Below, in pieces: positions 1 to 8,587 of a DNA stretch of 64,000 nucleotides. Made by a program: the position numbers and the translations under genes. The notes under the pieces are model-generated. The model was given only the letters and a program-made list of their open reading frames with translations, ran no database searches and was not told the origin of the DNA. This stretch comes from Pseudomonas sp. H9. Its GTDB lineage: Bacteria; Pseudomonadota; Gammaproteobacteria; Pseudomonadales; Pseudomonadaceae. The stretch lies in assembly GCF_004353925.1 (NCBI RefSeq), contig NZ_SMOK01000027.1, forward strand, positions 62,001 through 126,000. Reading direction: 5' to 3'. Each line of letters opens with the position of its first letter. The first letter of the stretch is position 1.

Positions 1-806
1 GGCAACCAGTTGAGCAGGAAGTTGGTCACCACCTGCGGGTTTTCCAGGTTGGAAATGTGCCCGGCAACCGGGACTTGCGCGGCCAGGCAATTGATCAGTC
101 TGGCCATCTCGTTGGCTTCGGCAGGTGGCCGTGGGATGTCTTGGTCGCCACAGAGGATGATGGTGCGGTCGGCGCTTAACTTGCCGAATTGCCCCAGCAG
201 ATCAGGCCGTCCAAATATCACCTTGCCCATCGGCGCCAGGCTGTCGCGGATCGTTGCAGCGGTTGCGCTGCGCAGGGCTTGGGTAAAGGCTTCACGAATC
301 CCGGGTACCGTCTGCCCATTGGGATGAAAGAAGATCGGCACGATGATCTTCAACAGCTCCTCAGTAAAACGCCCCGCCTCTGCGGCGGTATCCAGCAGCC
401 TGAAGTAGTACTCTCGAGTCGCTTCCGGCTCGGCCCCCAGATAGGTGTCCATCAGCACCAGTCGATCGATACGCTCAGGATGCTCGATAGCCAGCTGGGC
501 GCCCCACATGCCACCAACCGACAGGCCAACCAGATGGCAGCGGTCGATATTCAAGGCATCGAGAAACGCCAGGTGATGCCGGGTCAACGCGCTCATGTCA
601 GCGGTGCTGGCCGGCGGTGCTTCGGAATCTCCGTGGCCCCAAAGTTCTGGCACCAGTACCCGGAAGTGTCTGGAGAGCTGCTCGATTTGTGGGCGCCACA
701 TGTCGGCGTTCCACAGGTAACTGTGACCGAGTACTACGGGGAATCCTTGCCCTTCCTCGATGTAGGCCATTCGTGAACCGTCAATGGTAACGAACTGCTT
801 TTGCAT
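1..806 (-). CDS. Alpha/beta hydrolase (3' end cut by window edge)
   Basis: Reading the minus strand from an ATG at 806, with AAGGAAGG about 7 bases upstream, gives an open frame that runs off the left edge (268 codons visible). The protein has the alpha/beta-hydrolase layout: a short N-terminal strand region, an oxyanion-type LGHSYLWN segment, PELWGHGDS, and the nucleophile elbow GLSVGG around residue 93. A late AGHISN segment supplies the likely catalytic histidine. There is no signal peptide, so it is probably cytoplasmic. The family covers esterases, lactonases and C-C hydrolases, and the substrate cannot be read from the sequence. The gene lies downstream of the acylase gene in the same orientation with a gap of about 95 bases. 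Confidence 0.85.
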   Translation of the reverse strand, partial: MQKQFVTIDGSRMAYIEEGQGFPVVLGHSYLWNADMWRPQIEQLSRHFRVLVPELWGHGDSEAPPASTADMSALTRHHLAFLDALNIDRCHLVGLSVGGMWGAQLAIEHPERIDRLVLMDTYLGAEPEATREYYFRLLDTAAEAGRFTEELLKIIVPIFFHPNGQTVPGIREAFTQALRSATAATIRDSLAPMGKVIFGRPDLLGQFGKLSADRTIILCGDQDIPRPPAEANEMARLINCLAAQVPVAGHISNLENPQVVTNFLLNWL

Positions 807-901
807 GATGTGACCTTCCTTAGTAGTGAGTGTGTTCCGAAACTAAAGAGTGACGAGACGCTTGGCTATTACAGGGCCGGAGCATTGTTTAAGCGGATTT
901 T

Positions 902-3268
902 TCAATGGGGCACCAGTCGCAGTGTGCTTTGCGCCGAGATCACCCCCATCTGCGCCTTGTGGTACTGCCCCTCGATGTAGTCCTTGGCCTGGTCGGCGTA
1001 ATGCTGGTCGAACAGCACGCCGCTTTGCCCGACCGGGTTGATGGTCAGGGCCTGGCTGGCGTCGGCGAAGTCGATCAGGCGCCGGGTTGATGGGCCATAG
1101 GTGACCGGCCACGGTGCCGGGCCAATCTTCGCCGACAGGTTGTTCGGCACTTCATGGGTGCCCGGTGCGGCGAAGGGGCCGACGTTGAACAACAGGTTCA
1201 GCGGTTTCTGCAGACCCAGCGGATGGTTGTGGGTCAGGGTATGCGCCTTGCCCCACTGCCAGGCGGCCGGGTCATTGCCCAGGGTTTCGCGCAGGTGCTT
1301 CATGCTGGCCTGCCAGGCGCGTTTGACCGCTTCGTCGCGACTGCCGCGTTCACTGCTGCCGTGTAGCCCCCACCACGGAGAATCGGCGTCGGCGGCCAAA
1401 CGGGGCAAGGCTGCATCGATGGCGCGGGTGCTGATCAGGGTCTGGAACCAGGTATCGCCCAGTTCGTCATGCATGGCGGCGTAGGCCAGATCGTAGAGGA
1501 ACTGGTTGAACAACGTGGCGCTGACTGAATCCAGCGGGTAGTCACCGCTCCAGCTCGCCAACTGCTCGACCAGCTCTTTCTCCTGATCGTCAGCGGCCAC
1601 TTCCCGTAATGTCTTGAGCAGCGGTGCCAGGGTGCGTGGGCCATAGGCGCTAGCGGTGTCGAGCTGCAAGGCCTGGCTGTTCTGCGTGTCCCATTTGATC
1701 TGCGGATCGGCCAGCTGGCGGTCGAGTTGTTGACCACGGTCCGGGAGGTTGTAATAACCCGGAATAGGCATGGCCGCAGGCGGTTGATAGTTGGCTGAGA
1801 CGATGTAGCCGCTGGCCGGGTTCTCTTGCTGCGGGTTGGCGCTGAAGGGGTAGAAACCGAGCTTGTCAGCCTGCGACGTGCTGCCATCGAGGATAAACGA
1901 CGGGTTTACCCCGTCCGGGCGAATAGGCAGTTGTGCTGCAGCCCACCAGCCGATGTCGCCACGGGCATTGGCCCACACCAGGTTGAGGCCGGGTGCCTGG
2001 ATCTTCTCTGCGGCGCTGCGCATTTTGTCCAGGGTGTCGGCGCGGTTGACCTGATAGAAACCATCGAGAACGGGATTGTCGGTTTCCAGAAACGCCCACC
2101 ACATGGCAATCGGCGTGGGGCCGGCATTGGCACCGATCACGTCATTGACGATGGGACCGTGAGGCGAACGGCGCAGGGTGAGGGTGACCGGCTCTTCGCC
2201 TTTTACCGTGATGGTGTCGTGGGTGACCGTCAGAGGTTGCCATTGGCCGTTGATGCGTACCTGCTCGGGGTTGGCCGGGTTGACCTGCTCTGCGATCAGA
2301 TCGACATCGTCGTTCTGGAACATGGTCAGGCTCCAGCCGAAGTCACGGTTGTGCCCCAGTGAGGCAAAAGGGTTGAGCGCCTGGTGATAACCATAGAGAT
2401 GGAAGCCCGGCGCCGACAGTTCGGCCTCGTACCACACCGAGGGCACGGCAAAGCTGATGTGCGGATCCCCGGCCAGCAATGGTTTGCCACTGCGGGTGCG
2501 GTTGCCGGACACGGCCCAGGCGTTGCTGCCTTCGTATTGGGGAATACCGGCTTCGCTCAAGGCTTGCTGGCTGACACGGGCCAGGTGCTCCAGGCTTTTC
2601 CAGTCGGCCGCCGCCAAGGGTGGGCGGCTGTGCAACGCACCGTCGGGGTTCCAGTCGAGATCGAAGACCTTCAGGTACTCACTGCCGCGCTGGTCTCGGA
2701 TATAGGTCAGCACCGGCTCGGTGCGAAACGCAGCGGCAAAACTGTAGGCCATGTAGCCGGCGATGCTCAGGGTGTCTTGTGCAGTGAAGGGCCGTGGCGT
2801 GATGCCCAGCACATCGAACTCCATCGGTTTGGGGTGGCTGGCTTGCCAGGCGTTGACGCCATCGAGGTACGCCTGCAAGGCCAGCCAGGCGGGCGATTGT
2901 TTGTCTTGGCGCTCAATGTAGCGTTCGGCCTGTTCACGAATGCGCAGCTGGCGGAACAGGGTGTCGGTGGGCACCAGCTTGCTGCCCAGCACTTCGGCCA
3001 ATTCTCCCCGCGCCAGGCGGCGGACGATCTCCATCTGGAACAAGCGGTCCTGGGCATGTACATAGCCCAGTGCACGGTACAGGTCAGTTTCGTTTTCGGC
3101 CTGGATGTGTGGCACGCCGCGTTCGTCGTAACGCACGCTGACCGGCGCTTGCAGGCTGGCCAGGGCGACTTCTCCCTCGCGCTGCGGCAGCTTGCCCTGC
3201 ACATACCAATAACCGCCGCCTGCTGCCGCGGCGATGACCACAGCGAGGAACGTCAGGCTGCGCTTCAT
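902..3268 (-). CDS. Penicillin acylase family Ntn hydrolase (possible acyl-homoserine lactone acylase)
   Basis: The 788-residue product starts with a positively charged, hydrophobic N-terminus (residues 1-24) that should direct it to the periplasm. It has the penicillin amidase layout: alpha-chain motifs ERGVPHI near 49 and GYVHAQDRLFQME near 68-80, then a linker, then the autoprocessing site before Ser248 in YEGSNAW. That serine becomes the N-terminal nucleophile of the beta chain. Family members cleave amide bonds of beta-lactams or of long-chain acyl-homoserine lactones; Pseudomonas enzymes such as PvdQ and QuiP belong here. The exact substrate is not decided by sequence. The stop is TGA at 902. 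A divergent acetyltransferase gene begins 85 bases beyond its start. Confidence 0.85.
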   Translation of the reverse strand: MKRSLTFLAVVIAAAAGGGYWYVQGKLPQREGEVALASLQAPVSVRYDERGVPHIQAENETDLYRALGYVHAQDRLFQMEIVRRLARGELAEVLGSKLVPTDTLFRQLRIREQAERYIERQDKQSPAWLALQAYLDGVNAWQASHPKPMEFDVLGITPRPFTAQDTLSIAGYMAYSFAAAFRTEPVLTYIRDQRGSEYLKVFDLDWNPDGALHSRPPLAAADWKSLEHLARVSQQALSEAGIPQYEGSNAWAVSGNRTRSGKPLLAGDPHISFAVPSVWYEAELSAPGFHLYGYHQALNPFASLGHNRDFGWSLTMFQNDDVDLIAEQVNPANPEQVRINGQWQPLTVTHDTITVKGEEPVTLTLRRSPHGPIVNDVIGANAGPTPIAMWWAFLETDNPVLDGFYQVNRADTLDKMRSAAEKIQAPGLNLVWANARGDIGWWAAAQLPIRPDGVNPSFILDGSTSQADKLGFYPFSANPQQENPASGYIVSANYQPPAAMPIPGYYNLPDRGQQLDRQLADPQIKWDTQNSQALQLDTASAYGPRTLAPLLKTLREVAADDQEKELVEQLASWSGDYPLDSVSATLFNQFLYDLAYAAMHDELGDTWFQTLISTRAIDAALPRLAADADSPWWGLHGSSERGSRDEAVKRAWQASMKHLRETLGNDPAAWQWGKAHTLTHNHPLGLQKPLNLLFNVGPFAAPGTHEVPNNLSAKIGPAPWPVTYGPSTRRLIDFADASQALTINPVGQSGVLFDQHYADQAKDYIEGQYHKAQMGVISAQSTLRLVPH

Positions 3269-3352
3269 CAGGACTCCTTGTGCTTTTTTTCGAGTTTTGT
3301 GGTCCGATCATCGAGGTAAATCCGGACAGAAGATAGCCCTAAAGGAGGAAAC

Positions 3353-3901
3353 ATGGAGCTTAGTGAAAAGCAGAAAATGCTCAGTGGCCAGCTCTACCGC
3401 GCCAGTTGCCCGGAACTGCAAGCCGAGCAGATCGCCAACAAACACTGGATGCAGCGCTACAACAACAGTGCCGAGCTGCTCAATGAACAGCGTCATGAGC
3501 TGCTGCTAGCGCATTTCGGCGCGGCCGGTGAGGGTGCAGTGATACGCCCACCGTTCTATTGCGACTACGGCTACAACATCCGTATCGGCAGCAATGTGTT
3601 CATGAACTTCAACTGTGTGGTGCTCGACGTGTGCCCGGTGACTATCGGTGACGATTGCCAGATTGGACCGGCGGTGCAGATCTACGCTGCCGACCACCCA
3701 CTGGACCCTAAGGTACGGCGCAGTGGCCTGGAGAGCGGGCGGCCGGTAAAGATCGGCAACAATGTCTGGATTGGCGGCGGGGCGATCATTCTGCCGGGTG
3801 TCACAGTGGGAGATAACGCCGTGATCGGTGCCGGTAGCGTGGTAACACGCGATGTGCCGGCCAGGGCGACCGTAGTCGGCAACCCGGCGCGCCTGCGTTA
3901 G
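3353..3901 (+). CDS. maa: Sugar (maltose/galactoside-type) O-acetyltransferase
   Basis: This is a 182-residue left-handed beta-helix acetyltransferase that uses acetyl-CoA to O-acetylate a sugar. The N-terminal helical Mac domain (about residues 5-60) is followed by hexapeptide repeats (VTIGDD, RIGSNV, KIGNNVWIGGGAIILPG, VTVGDNAVIGAGSVV). The probable catalytic histidine is His115 in AADHPLD. Length matches E. coli Maa/LacA-type enzymes. AAAGGAGG lies just upstream of the ATG. Its end overlaps the end of the convergent thioredoxin-like gene by 4 bases. The natural acceptor sugar is unknown. Confidence 0.88.
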   Translation: MELSEKQKMLSGQLYRASCPELQAEQIANKHWMQRYNNSAELLNEQRHELLLAHFGAAGEGAVIRPPFYCDYGYNIRIGSNVFMNFNCVVLDVCPVTIGDDCQIGPAVQIYAADHPLDPKVRRSGLESGRPVKIGNNVWIGGGAIILPGVTVGDNAVIGAGSVVTRDVPARATVVGNPARLR

Positions 3902-4467
3902 GGGCTCCAGGGGCAGTAACACCCCACGGCCATCGTGTGGGTAGCGTTCACGGCGCGGCCCTGACTCAGCGCCAACAGAATCGGCTCGATGAAGCTGTTG
4001 CTGGAATTGCAGGTGGCGCCTTCGCTGTACGGGCCGAAGTAGGCCAGCTTGCCCTGGCGGTCCCAGATGGCCACGCCGGGGCTGGCGGGCAGGTGTTCAG
4101 CACCGGGCAGCTCAGGCAGCGGCTTGAGTGCGTTGAGCGTGCTGGGCAACTGCCCTCGGCTGCCAGGCTTCTGCACCACGTAAAACGCTACACCTTGCGG
4201 GCCGAAATGCTCGATCAGTTCGGCCAGGTGCTGCTGATTACCGACGTTGCACGGGCAGGCCGGGTCCCAGAAGTGCACCAGGCGGATCGGCCCCGGGCCG
4301 GCAATGGCGGCGGGCAGCTGCAAACGGTCACCGGAGAACAGCGCCGTCTGGTTGTCGAAGGTGCGCAGGTAACGCCCTTGGAAACTGTCGTACGCCCACC
4401 ATAAGCCAACAGCGCAAAGGGCCGCGATCAGCAGGCCGAGCAGGGTGCGGGTGGACGACGCAAGCAT
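3898..4467 (-). CDS. Membrane-anchored thioredoxin-like protein (DUF6436-type)
   Basis: This 189-residue protein starts at MLASSTRTLLG; a longer in-frame extension upstream is possible but has unusual composition. Residues 8-26 form one hydrophobic anchor. The rest resembles a thioredoxin/SCO fold: a strand ending in LVHFWDPACPCNVGN puts a Cys-Pro-Cys where CXXC normally sits, and a cis-proline-like SPGVAIWD follows. Two further cysteine-bearing segments occur, GATCNSS and the C-terminal GCYCPW. I infer a periplasmic thiol or metal-handling role, but no partner is encoded beside it. It diverges from the following hydrolase gene across about 100 bases and its end overlaps maa. Confidence 0.7.
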   Translation of the reverse strand: MLASSTRTLLGLLIAALCAVGLWWAYDSFQGRYLRTFDNQTALFSGDRLQLPAAIAGPGPIRLVHFWDPACPCNVGNQQHLAELIEHFGPQGVAFYVVQKPGSRGQLPSTLNALKPLPELPGAEHLPASPGVAIWDRQGKLAYFGPYSEGATCNSSNSFIEPILLALSQGRAVNATHTMAVGCYCPWSP

Positions 4468-4566
4468 GAACGCAGATTCCAGGAAAAGAAGCCTAGCTTG
4501 CCATGCCGTTGGCGACAGCTGAATATCACAGGTCAATATCCGGCTTTTGCTGTGTGGAAATCGTCT

Positions 4567-5508
4567 ATGCCTGCGTCCTTTCAACCCGACTCGTTACGCG
4601 CCAGCCTGTCTGCACTGACCGCGCGTCAGCCGTTGTCGACTCAGGCTCAGGCCTACCAACGCTACTACGGGCTGGACCTGCCAGCGCGTAAGGTTGCACC
4701 GCAACGTTGGTTGGGGCGTTTTCAGGCGGCGGGGTTCGAATTGGTCGGGCAGGTCTGGATGCCTGCGGCGCCAGTCGCGACGCTGGTGTTGCTGCATGGT
4801 TTCTACGATCACATGGGACTGTACCGCCATGTGATCGACTGGGCACTGGATCAGAACTACGCCGTGCTTGCCTGTGATCTACCGGGGCACGGCTTGTCCA
4901 GTGGCGAGCGGGCCAGCATCGACGACTTTGACGCTTACCAGCAGGCCTTGCAGGCGCTGTTTGAGCAAGGCAGGGCGCTCGACTTACCGCAGCCTTGGCA
5001 CTTGTGCGGGCAGAGCACGGGCGGTGCGATAGTTATTGATCATTTGCTGTACGGCGGTGCGCAAAGCCCGGCCCAGGGCCAGGTCATCCTGCTGGCGCCG
5101 CTGGTGCGGCCGCGCGCCTGGGGCTGGTCGAAACTCAGCTATCACCTGCTGCGCCCGTTCGTGAAAGGCATTGAGCGACGCTTTAGTGAAAACAGTAACG
5201 ATCCGACTTTCTTGCCGTTCCTGCAGGCCGATCCATTGCAGCCGCGGCGCTTGCCGACAGCCTGGGTCGGGGCATTGGTTGATTGGGTCAAACGAATAGA
5301 GGCGGCGCCCGCCAGCGCGCGGCGGCCGTTGATTATCCAGGGTGAGTCCGACATGACCGTGGACTGGCCACACAACCTCAGGGTGCTGAGGGAGAAATTT
5401 GCCACGCCCGAGATCTTACTGATTCCCGAGGCGCGGCATCACCTGGCCAATGAGCTGCCAGCAATCCGCCAGCGCTATTTCGACTTCATCGACCAGCGCC
5501 TGGGCTGA
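4567..5508 (+). CDS. Alpha/beta hydrolase (lysophospholipase/monoglyceride lipase-like)
   Basis: A 313-residue serine hydrolase. Visible elements are the oxyanion region LLHGFYDH (residues 75-82), DLPGHGLSSG near 104, the nucleophile elbow CGQSTGG with Ser150, an acid in the GESDMTVDW loop and the histidine in EARHHL near the end. These fit the Hydrolase_4 group that contains lysophospholipase L2 and monoglyceride lipases. No signal peptide is present. I chose the ATG at 4567 because the open frame further upstream (to 4498) reads an intergenic-looking stretch. Its stop abuts the stop of the next, convergent gene within a shared TGATCA. Substrate unknown. Confidence 0.8.
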   Translation: MPASFQPDSLRASLSALTARQPLSTQAQAYQRYYGLDLPARKVAPQRWLGRFQAAGFELVGQVWMPAAPVATLVLLHGFYDHMGLYRHVIDWALDQNYAVLACDLPGHGLSSGERASIDDFDAYQQALQALFEQGRALDLPQPWHLCGQSTGGAIVIDHLLYGGAQSPAQGQVILLAPLVRPRAWGWSKLSYHLLRPFVKGIERRFSENSNDPTFLPFLQADPLQPRRLPTAWVGALVDWVKRIEAAPASARRPLIIQGESDMTVDWPHNLRVLREKFATPEILLIPEARHHLANELPAIRQRYFDFIDQRLG

Positions 5509-6258
5509 TCACTTCAGGTCCGAGGTGTTCTGCCCAACGGCCAGGCCGGCGCGAATAGCAGCCAGTGCGGCTTTGTAGTACGCCTGGCCCTCGGTAGATT
5601 CGGCGAAGGTGGCAAACTCATCCAGCTCGGCATCAGACAGGTCGCGATACACGTAGAGCAAAGTGTTGTTCAGCTCGCTGCCAATTTGCTGCATCAGGCG
5701 CTGACGCTGACCATCGAGCAGGCTCTGGGCCTGACCACCACCGAGCAGGCCAGGGATCATCTGGCTGAGGCTATCGGCGGCAACGCCGGCAATCGCCAGG
5801 CTGACCTCGGCACCGGCTTCGCGGGCAGGCAGCGCTTGGGCCAGGTGACCAATGATCAGCAGGCGGTTATCGCTGGCTTCGATCTTGGGCAAGCCTTTGG
5901 CATTTTTCGCCAACTGGTCACGGCGTGTGGCCAGCAGCTCGGCGGCAACGATTTTGCGACCCAGCGGTGACTGGAAGAACGCCAACGCAGGCGCAGGGTT
6001 GCTCAGGTTGGCGCGCAATTGCGCCTGGGCACGCTTGTCGACCGCCTGGGCCTGGAAGCGTTGGTTACTGTTATTGACCAGCGCCTGAAAAACCGCAGGC
6101 GGCAGGCTGTTGCGATAGCGCTGTTGGGCGGCATCGAGGGCGTCGGTAAAGTGGGCGCGCTGCTCGGGCCAGCCAGCAACCTTATAGAGTTGGTCGAGGC
6201 TGTCTGCCCAGACAGGCGTGGTACAGATCATCATCAGCAAAAAAAACAAACGGCGCAT
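5509..6258 (-). CDS. Exported DUF2059-type protein
   Basis: A 249-residue protein with a clear signal peptide (MRRLFFLLMMICTTPVWA, cleavage near residue 18). The mature part is helical and contains two DUF2059-like stretches. The C-terminal one (DLSDAELDEFATFAESTEGQAYYKA) has the typical pattern in which a helix is followed by STEGQ and a tyrosine-rich turn. An earlier copy, LAFFQSPLGRKIVAAE, appears near residue 93. The function of this family is unknown; a periplasmic location is inferred from the signal. The start is preceded by CAGGAGT. Confidence 0.75.
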   Translation of the reverse strand: MRRLFFLLMMICTTPVWADSLDQLYKVAGWPEQRAHFTDALDAAQQRYRNSLPPAVFQALVNNSNQRFQAQAVDKRAQAQLRANLSNPAPALAFFQSPLGRKIVAAELLATRRDQLAKNAKGLPKIEASDNRLLIIGHLAQALPAREAGAEVSLAIAGVAADSLSQMIPGLLGGGQAQSLLDGQRQRLMQQIGSELNNTLLYVYRDLSDAELDEFATFAESTEGQAYYKAALAAIRAGLAVGQNTSDLK

Positions 6259-6371
6259 TCAGGACTCCTGTCGGCAGGGCGCTATTGTCTTGGCCTGGCC
6301 GGGCTTTGTCGAGACGCCATTGCATACTCTCGGCCAAGTGGCGCTGTCGGTTTTCGCAGCAGATAGATACT

Positions 6372-7004
6372 ATGCGCGCCATGTCCCTACCTTCTGATCA
6401 CCCTCTGCTGCTGCGCATTGTCGACGACCTGGCCACCCACGGCTGGTCACAGCAGGATATCTTCCTTCCGGCGTCTTTGACGCTGGCGTTGGCGGCTGAG
6501 TGCCGTAACCGTGCCGCTGAGGGCGAACTGGCACCTGCGGCGGTCGGCCGAGGGGCAACGCAAGAGGTTCGCGAGGGTATTCGTGGTGATCACATCCAGT
6601 GGCTTGAGCCCGGCCAGTCGGCATGTAGCGACGAATACCTCGAGTTGATGGACAGCCTGCGCGTGGCGCTCAACCGCGGCTTATATCTGGGCCTTGAGGA
6701 TTTCGAGTGCCACTTTGCCTTGTACCCGCCAGGGGCCTTTTACCGTAAACACCTGGACCGTTTTCGCGATGACGACCGGCGTACCGTGTCGGCAGTGATC
6801 TACCTCAACCAGGACTGGTTGCCCGAACATGGCGGCCAGCTGCGCATGAGCCTGAAAAACGGCGAGGAACACGACGTACAGCCGGTGGGTGGCTGCCTGG
6901 TGGTGTTCCTTTCGGGCGATATTCCCCATGAAGTGCTGCCGGCCAACCGCGAGCGTCTGTCGGTTACCGGCTGGTTCCGCCGTCGTGGCAACGAACCCTT
7001 CTAA
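6372..7004 (+). CDS. 2-oxoglutarate/Fe(II)-dependent oxygenase (prolyl 4-hydroxylase-like fold)
   Basis: A 210-residue member of the 2OG-Fe(II) oxygenase superfamily. The metal triad is visible as His127 and Asp129 (YRKHLDRF) with His186 (GDIPHEV), and Arg195 nine residues later fits the 2-oxoglutarate anchor. The family hydroxylates protein or small-molecule substrates with release of CO2 and succinate. There is no signal peptide. An alternative ATG lies 9 bases downstream at 6381 and no strong ribosome site separates the two. The DUF523 gene overlaps its last 20 bases, so the two are probably co-translated. The substrate is not evident. Confidence 0.8.
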   Translation: MRAMSLPSDHPLLLRIVDDLATHGWSQQDIFLPASLTLALAAECRNRAAEGELAPAAVGRGATQEVREGIRGDHIQWLEPGQSACSDEYLELMDSLRVALNRGLYLGLEDFECHFALYPPGAFYRKHLDRFRDDDRRTVSAVIYLNQDWLPEHGGQLRMSLKNGEEHDVQPVGGCLVVFLSGDIPHEVLPANRERLSVTGWFRRRGNEPF

Positions 7005-7488
7005 CCTGCACAAGGTGCTGGTCAGCGCCTGTTTGCTGGGGCAAACGGTACGTTACGACGGGCGCAGCAGCGGCCATCCTGATTTGCTGCAACGCTGGCA
7101 GGCTGAAGGCCGTGTCGTGGCGCTGTGCCCGGAAGTGGCGGGTGGTTTGCCGACGCCACGTCCCCCGGCTGAGATTCCAGGTGGCCAAGGTAGTGCAGTG
7201 CTCGATGGCGATGCGCAGGTAATTACGGTCAGTGGCGAAGACGTCAGTGCGCAGTTTCTCGCTGGAGCGCAGTTGGCGCTGGGGCTGGTCCGTCGCCATG
7301 GTATTCGCATTGCGGTGCTTAAATCGGGGAGCCCGTCATGCGGCAACCAATTGACCTACGACGGCACCTTCAGTGGCCGTAAAGTCTCCGGCGAGGGCGT
7401 GACGACGGCATTGCTGCGCCGTGAAGGCGTGCAAGTATTCAGCGAACTGGAGCTTGAAGCGGCAGAGCAGGCATTGTTGCAGCTGTAA
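6985..7488 (+). CDS. DUF523 family protein
   Basis: Translation from a GTG at 6985 gives 167 residues beginning MATNPSNLHKVLVSACLLGQ, which carries the DUF523 signature (ACLLG, then VRYDG). Cysteines recur in the conserved contexts ALCPEVAGG and SGSPSCGN, consistent with a metal or cluster site, but the biochemical role of the family is not established. There is no ATG upstream in a sensible position. The frame overlaps the end of the oxygenase gene by 20 bases, which argues for translational coupling. A REP pair follows the stop. Confidence 0.75.
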   Translation: MATNPSNLHKVLVSACLLGQTVRYDGRSSGHPDLLQRWQAEGRVVALCPEVAGGLPTPRPPAEIPGGQGSAVLDGDAQVITVSGEDVSAQFLAGAQLALGLVRRHGIRIAVLKSGSPSCGNQLTYDGTFSGRKVSGEGVTTALLRREGVQVFSELELEAAEQALLQL

Positions 7489-7496
7489 TTCAACCT

Positions 7497-7567
7497 GTAG
7501 GAGCGGGCTTGCCCCGCGATTGCAGTTTGTCAGGCATATTGCAATCGCGGGGCAAGCCCGCTCCTAC
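7497..7567. repeat. REP pair, long (about 71 bp) form
   Basis: Two inverted copies of the Pseudomonas REP element (GGAGCGGGCTTGCCCCGCGA and its complement) meet across a spacer that itself begins and ends with TGCA. It lies between convergent genes, 8 bases after the DUF523 stop. The ends read GTAGGAGCG outward. Confidence 0.9.
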
Positions 7568-7579
7568 CAGAGGCAACAG

Positions 7580-8347
7580 TTACTTCGGTGGCTTGCTGGC
7601 GTCCATGCCGAACCATTTCTGCGACAGCGTGTTCAGCCGGCCATCGGCCTTGATGCGTTGCAGGGCTTTATCCACAGCACTGTGGAACGCCGGGTTACCC
7701 TTCTGAAATGGAATTGCCAAGCTCAGGATCGGCCCGACGGTAGCACCTTCGGTTACCGCTTGCTGGCTGTCACGTATGGCATAGGGCACCAGCAGGCGGT
7801 CACTGATAGCGGCGTCGATTTGATCGTTGGCCACGTCTTTGATTGGTTGGGTGGCGTCGGGATAGCTGCGCAGCTCAACGCCTTCAACACCACGCGCCTG
7901 CTCGGCAAACTGGCTGCCCTGGACCACGCCCAGGCTATGGCCCTTGAGTGCTTCGAGGGTGCTGAGTGGGCGCTTTTCCTCTTTGCGCACGATCAACTGA
8001 GCACTGGAATAGCTGTAGGGCTCGCTGAAGTCCAGGCGCTCTTTAAGTTCGGGGGTGGCAGCGATCTGGTTCAGGGCAACATCGTATTTGCCGCTTTCCA
8101 CACCCGGTAGCAGGTCGTCGCGGGTGGTGACGATGAACTCGGCACGCACATCCAGTTCGTCTGCAAGCATCTGGCCCAGTTCTATTTCAAAGCCCGTCAG
8201 TTTGCCGTCATCCTTGAAGTTGAACGGCACCATATTGGCTTCCACGGCAATGCGTAGTTCGCCGCGGTCGTTCATATCGTCTATCAGTTCGGCATGTGCC
8301 CATGGGCTGAGCAAGGCGCAGAGAAACACCCCTGTGATCAAACGCAT
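7580..8347 (-). CDS. Periplasmic amino-acid-type substrate-binding protein
   Basis: This 255-residue protein has a signal peptide (MRLITGVFLCALLSPWAHA) and the family 3 solute-binding fold: LRIAVEANMVPFNF, GFEIELGQMLADEL, and the family signature region GKYDVALNQIAATPELKERLDFSEPY. Such proteins deliver polar amino acids to ABC transporters, or act as sensors or enzymes such as cyclohexadienyl dehydratase. No permease or ATPase gene lies next to it, so it is an orphan binding protein here. I set the start at 8347 because AAGGGA sits about 6 bases before it and the signal peptide begins there. The longer open frame to 8500 adds no recognisable sequence. Confidence 0.8.
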   Translation of the reverse strand: MRLITGVFLCALLSPWAHAELIDDMNDRGELRIAVEANMVPFNFKDDGKLTGFEIELGQMLADELDVRAEFIVTTRDDLLPGVESGKYDVALNQIAATPELKERLDFSEPYSYSSAQLIVRKEEKRPLSTLEALKGHSLGVVQGSQFAEQARGVEGVELRSYPDATQPIKDVANDQIDAAISDRLLVPYAIRDSQQAVTEGATVGPILSLAIPFQKGNPAFHSAVDKALQRIKADGRLNTLSQKWFGMDASKPPK

Positions 8348-8587
8348 CGAAGTCCCTTGAATGTATTGGCAGTGAAAAAGATCGCCGTAGCTTTCTGATG
8401 ATGCCACGGTCGAGCGCAACTTAGGACAGCATCGGCTGTAGGATGTTAGGCGCAGGGAGTAATTTTTTCTGTGAGAATAATCGGATATGTTCTGAATCAA
8501 TTGATCTATGGTTACAAGCCATTGCCTTTTGTTTCACTGGCAAGCGTTGTCAAAGGCAACTGAAAAACAGAACCACAGGAGAAGTGA

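Noticed and set aside
6372-7004. The 2OG oxygenase as the missing PhnY of the phosphonate locus
   Set aside because: It has the prolyl-hydroxylase-like layout with HxD near residue 127, not the PhyH-type pattern of PhnY, and lies 21 kb away next to a DUF523 gene.
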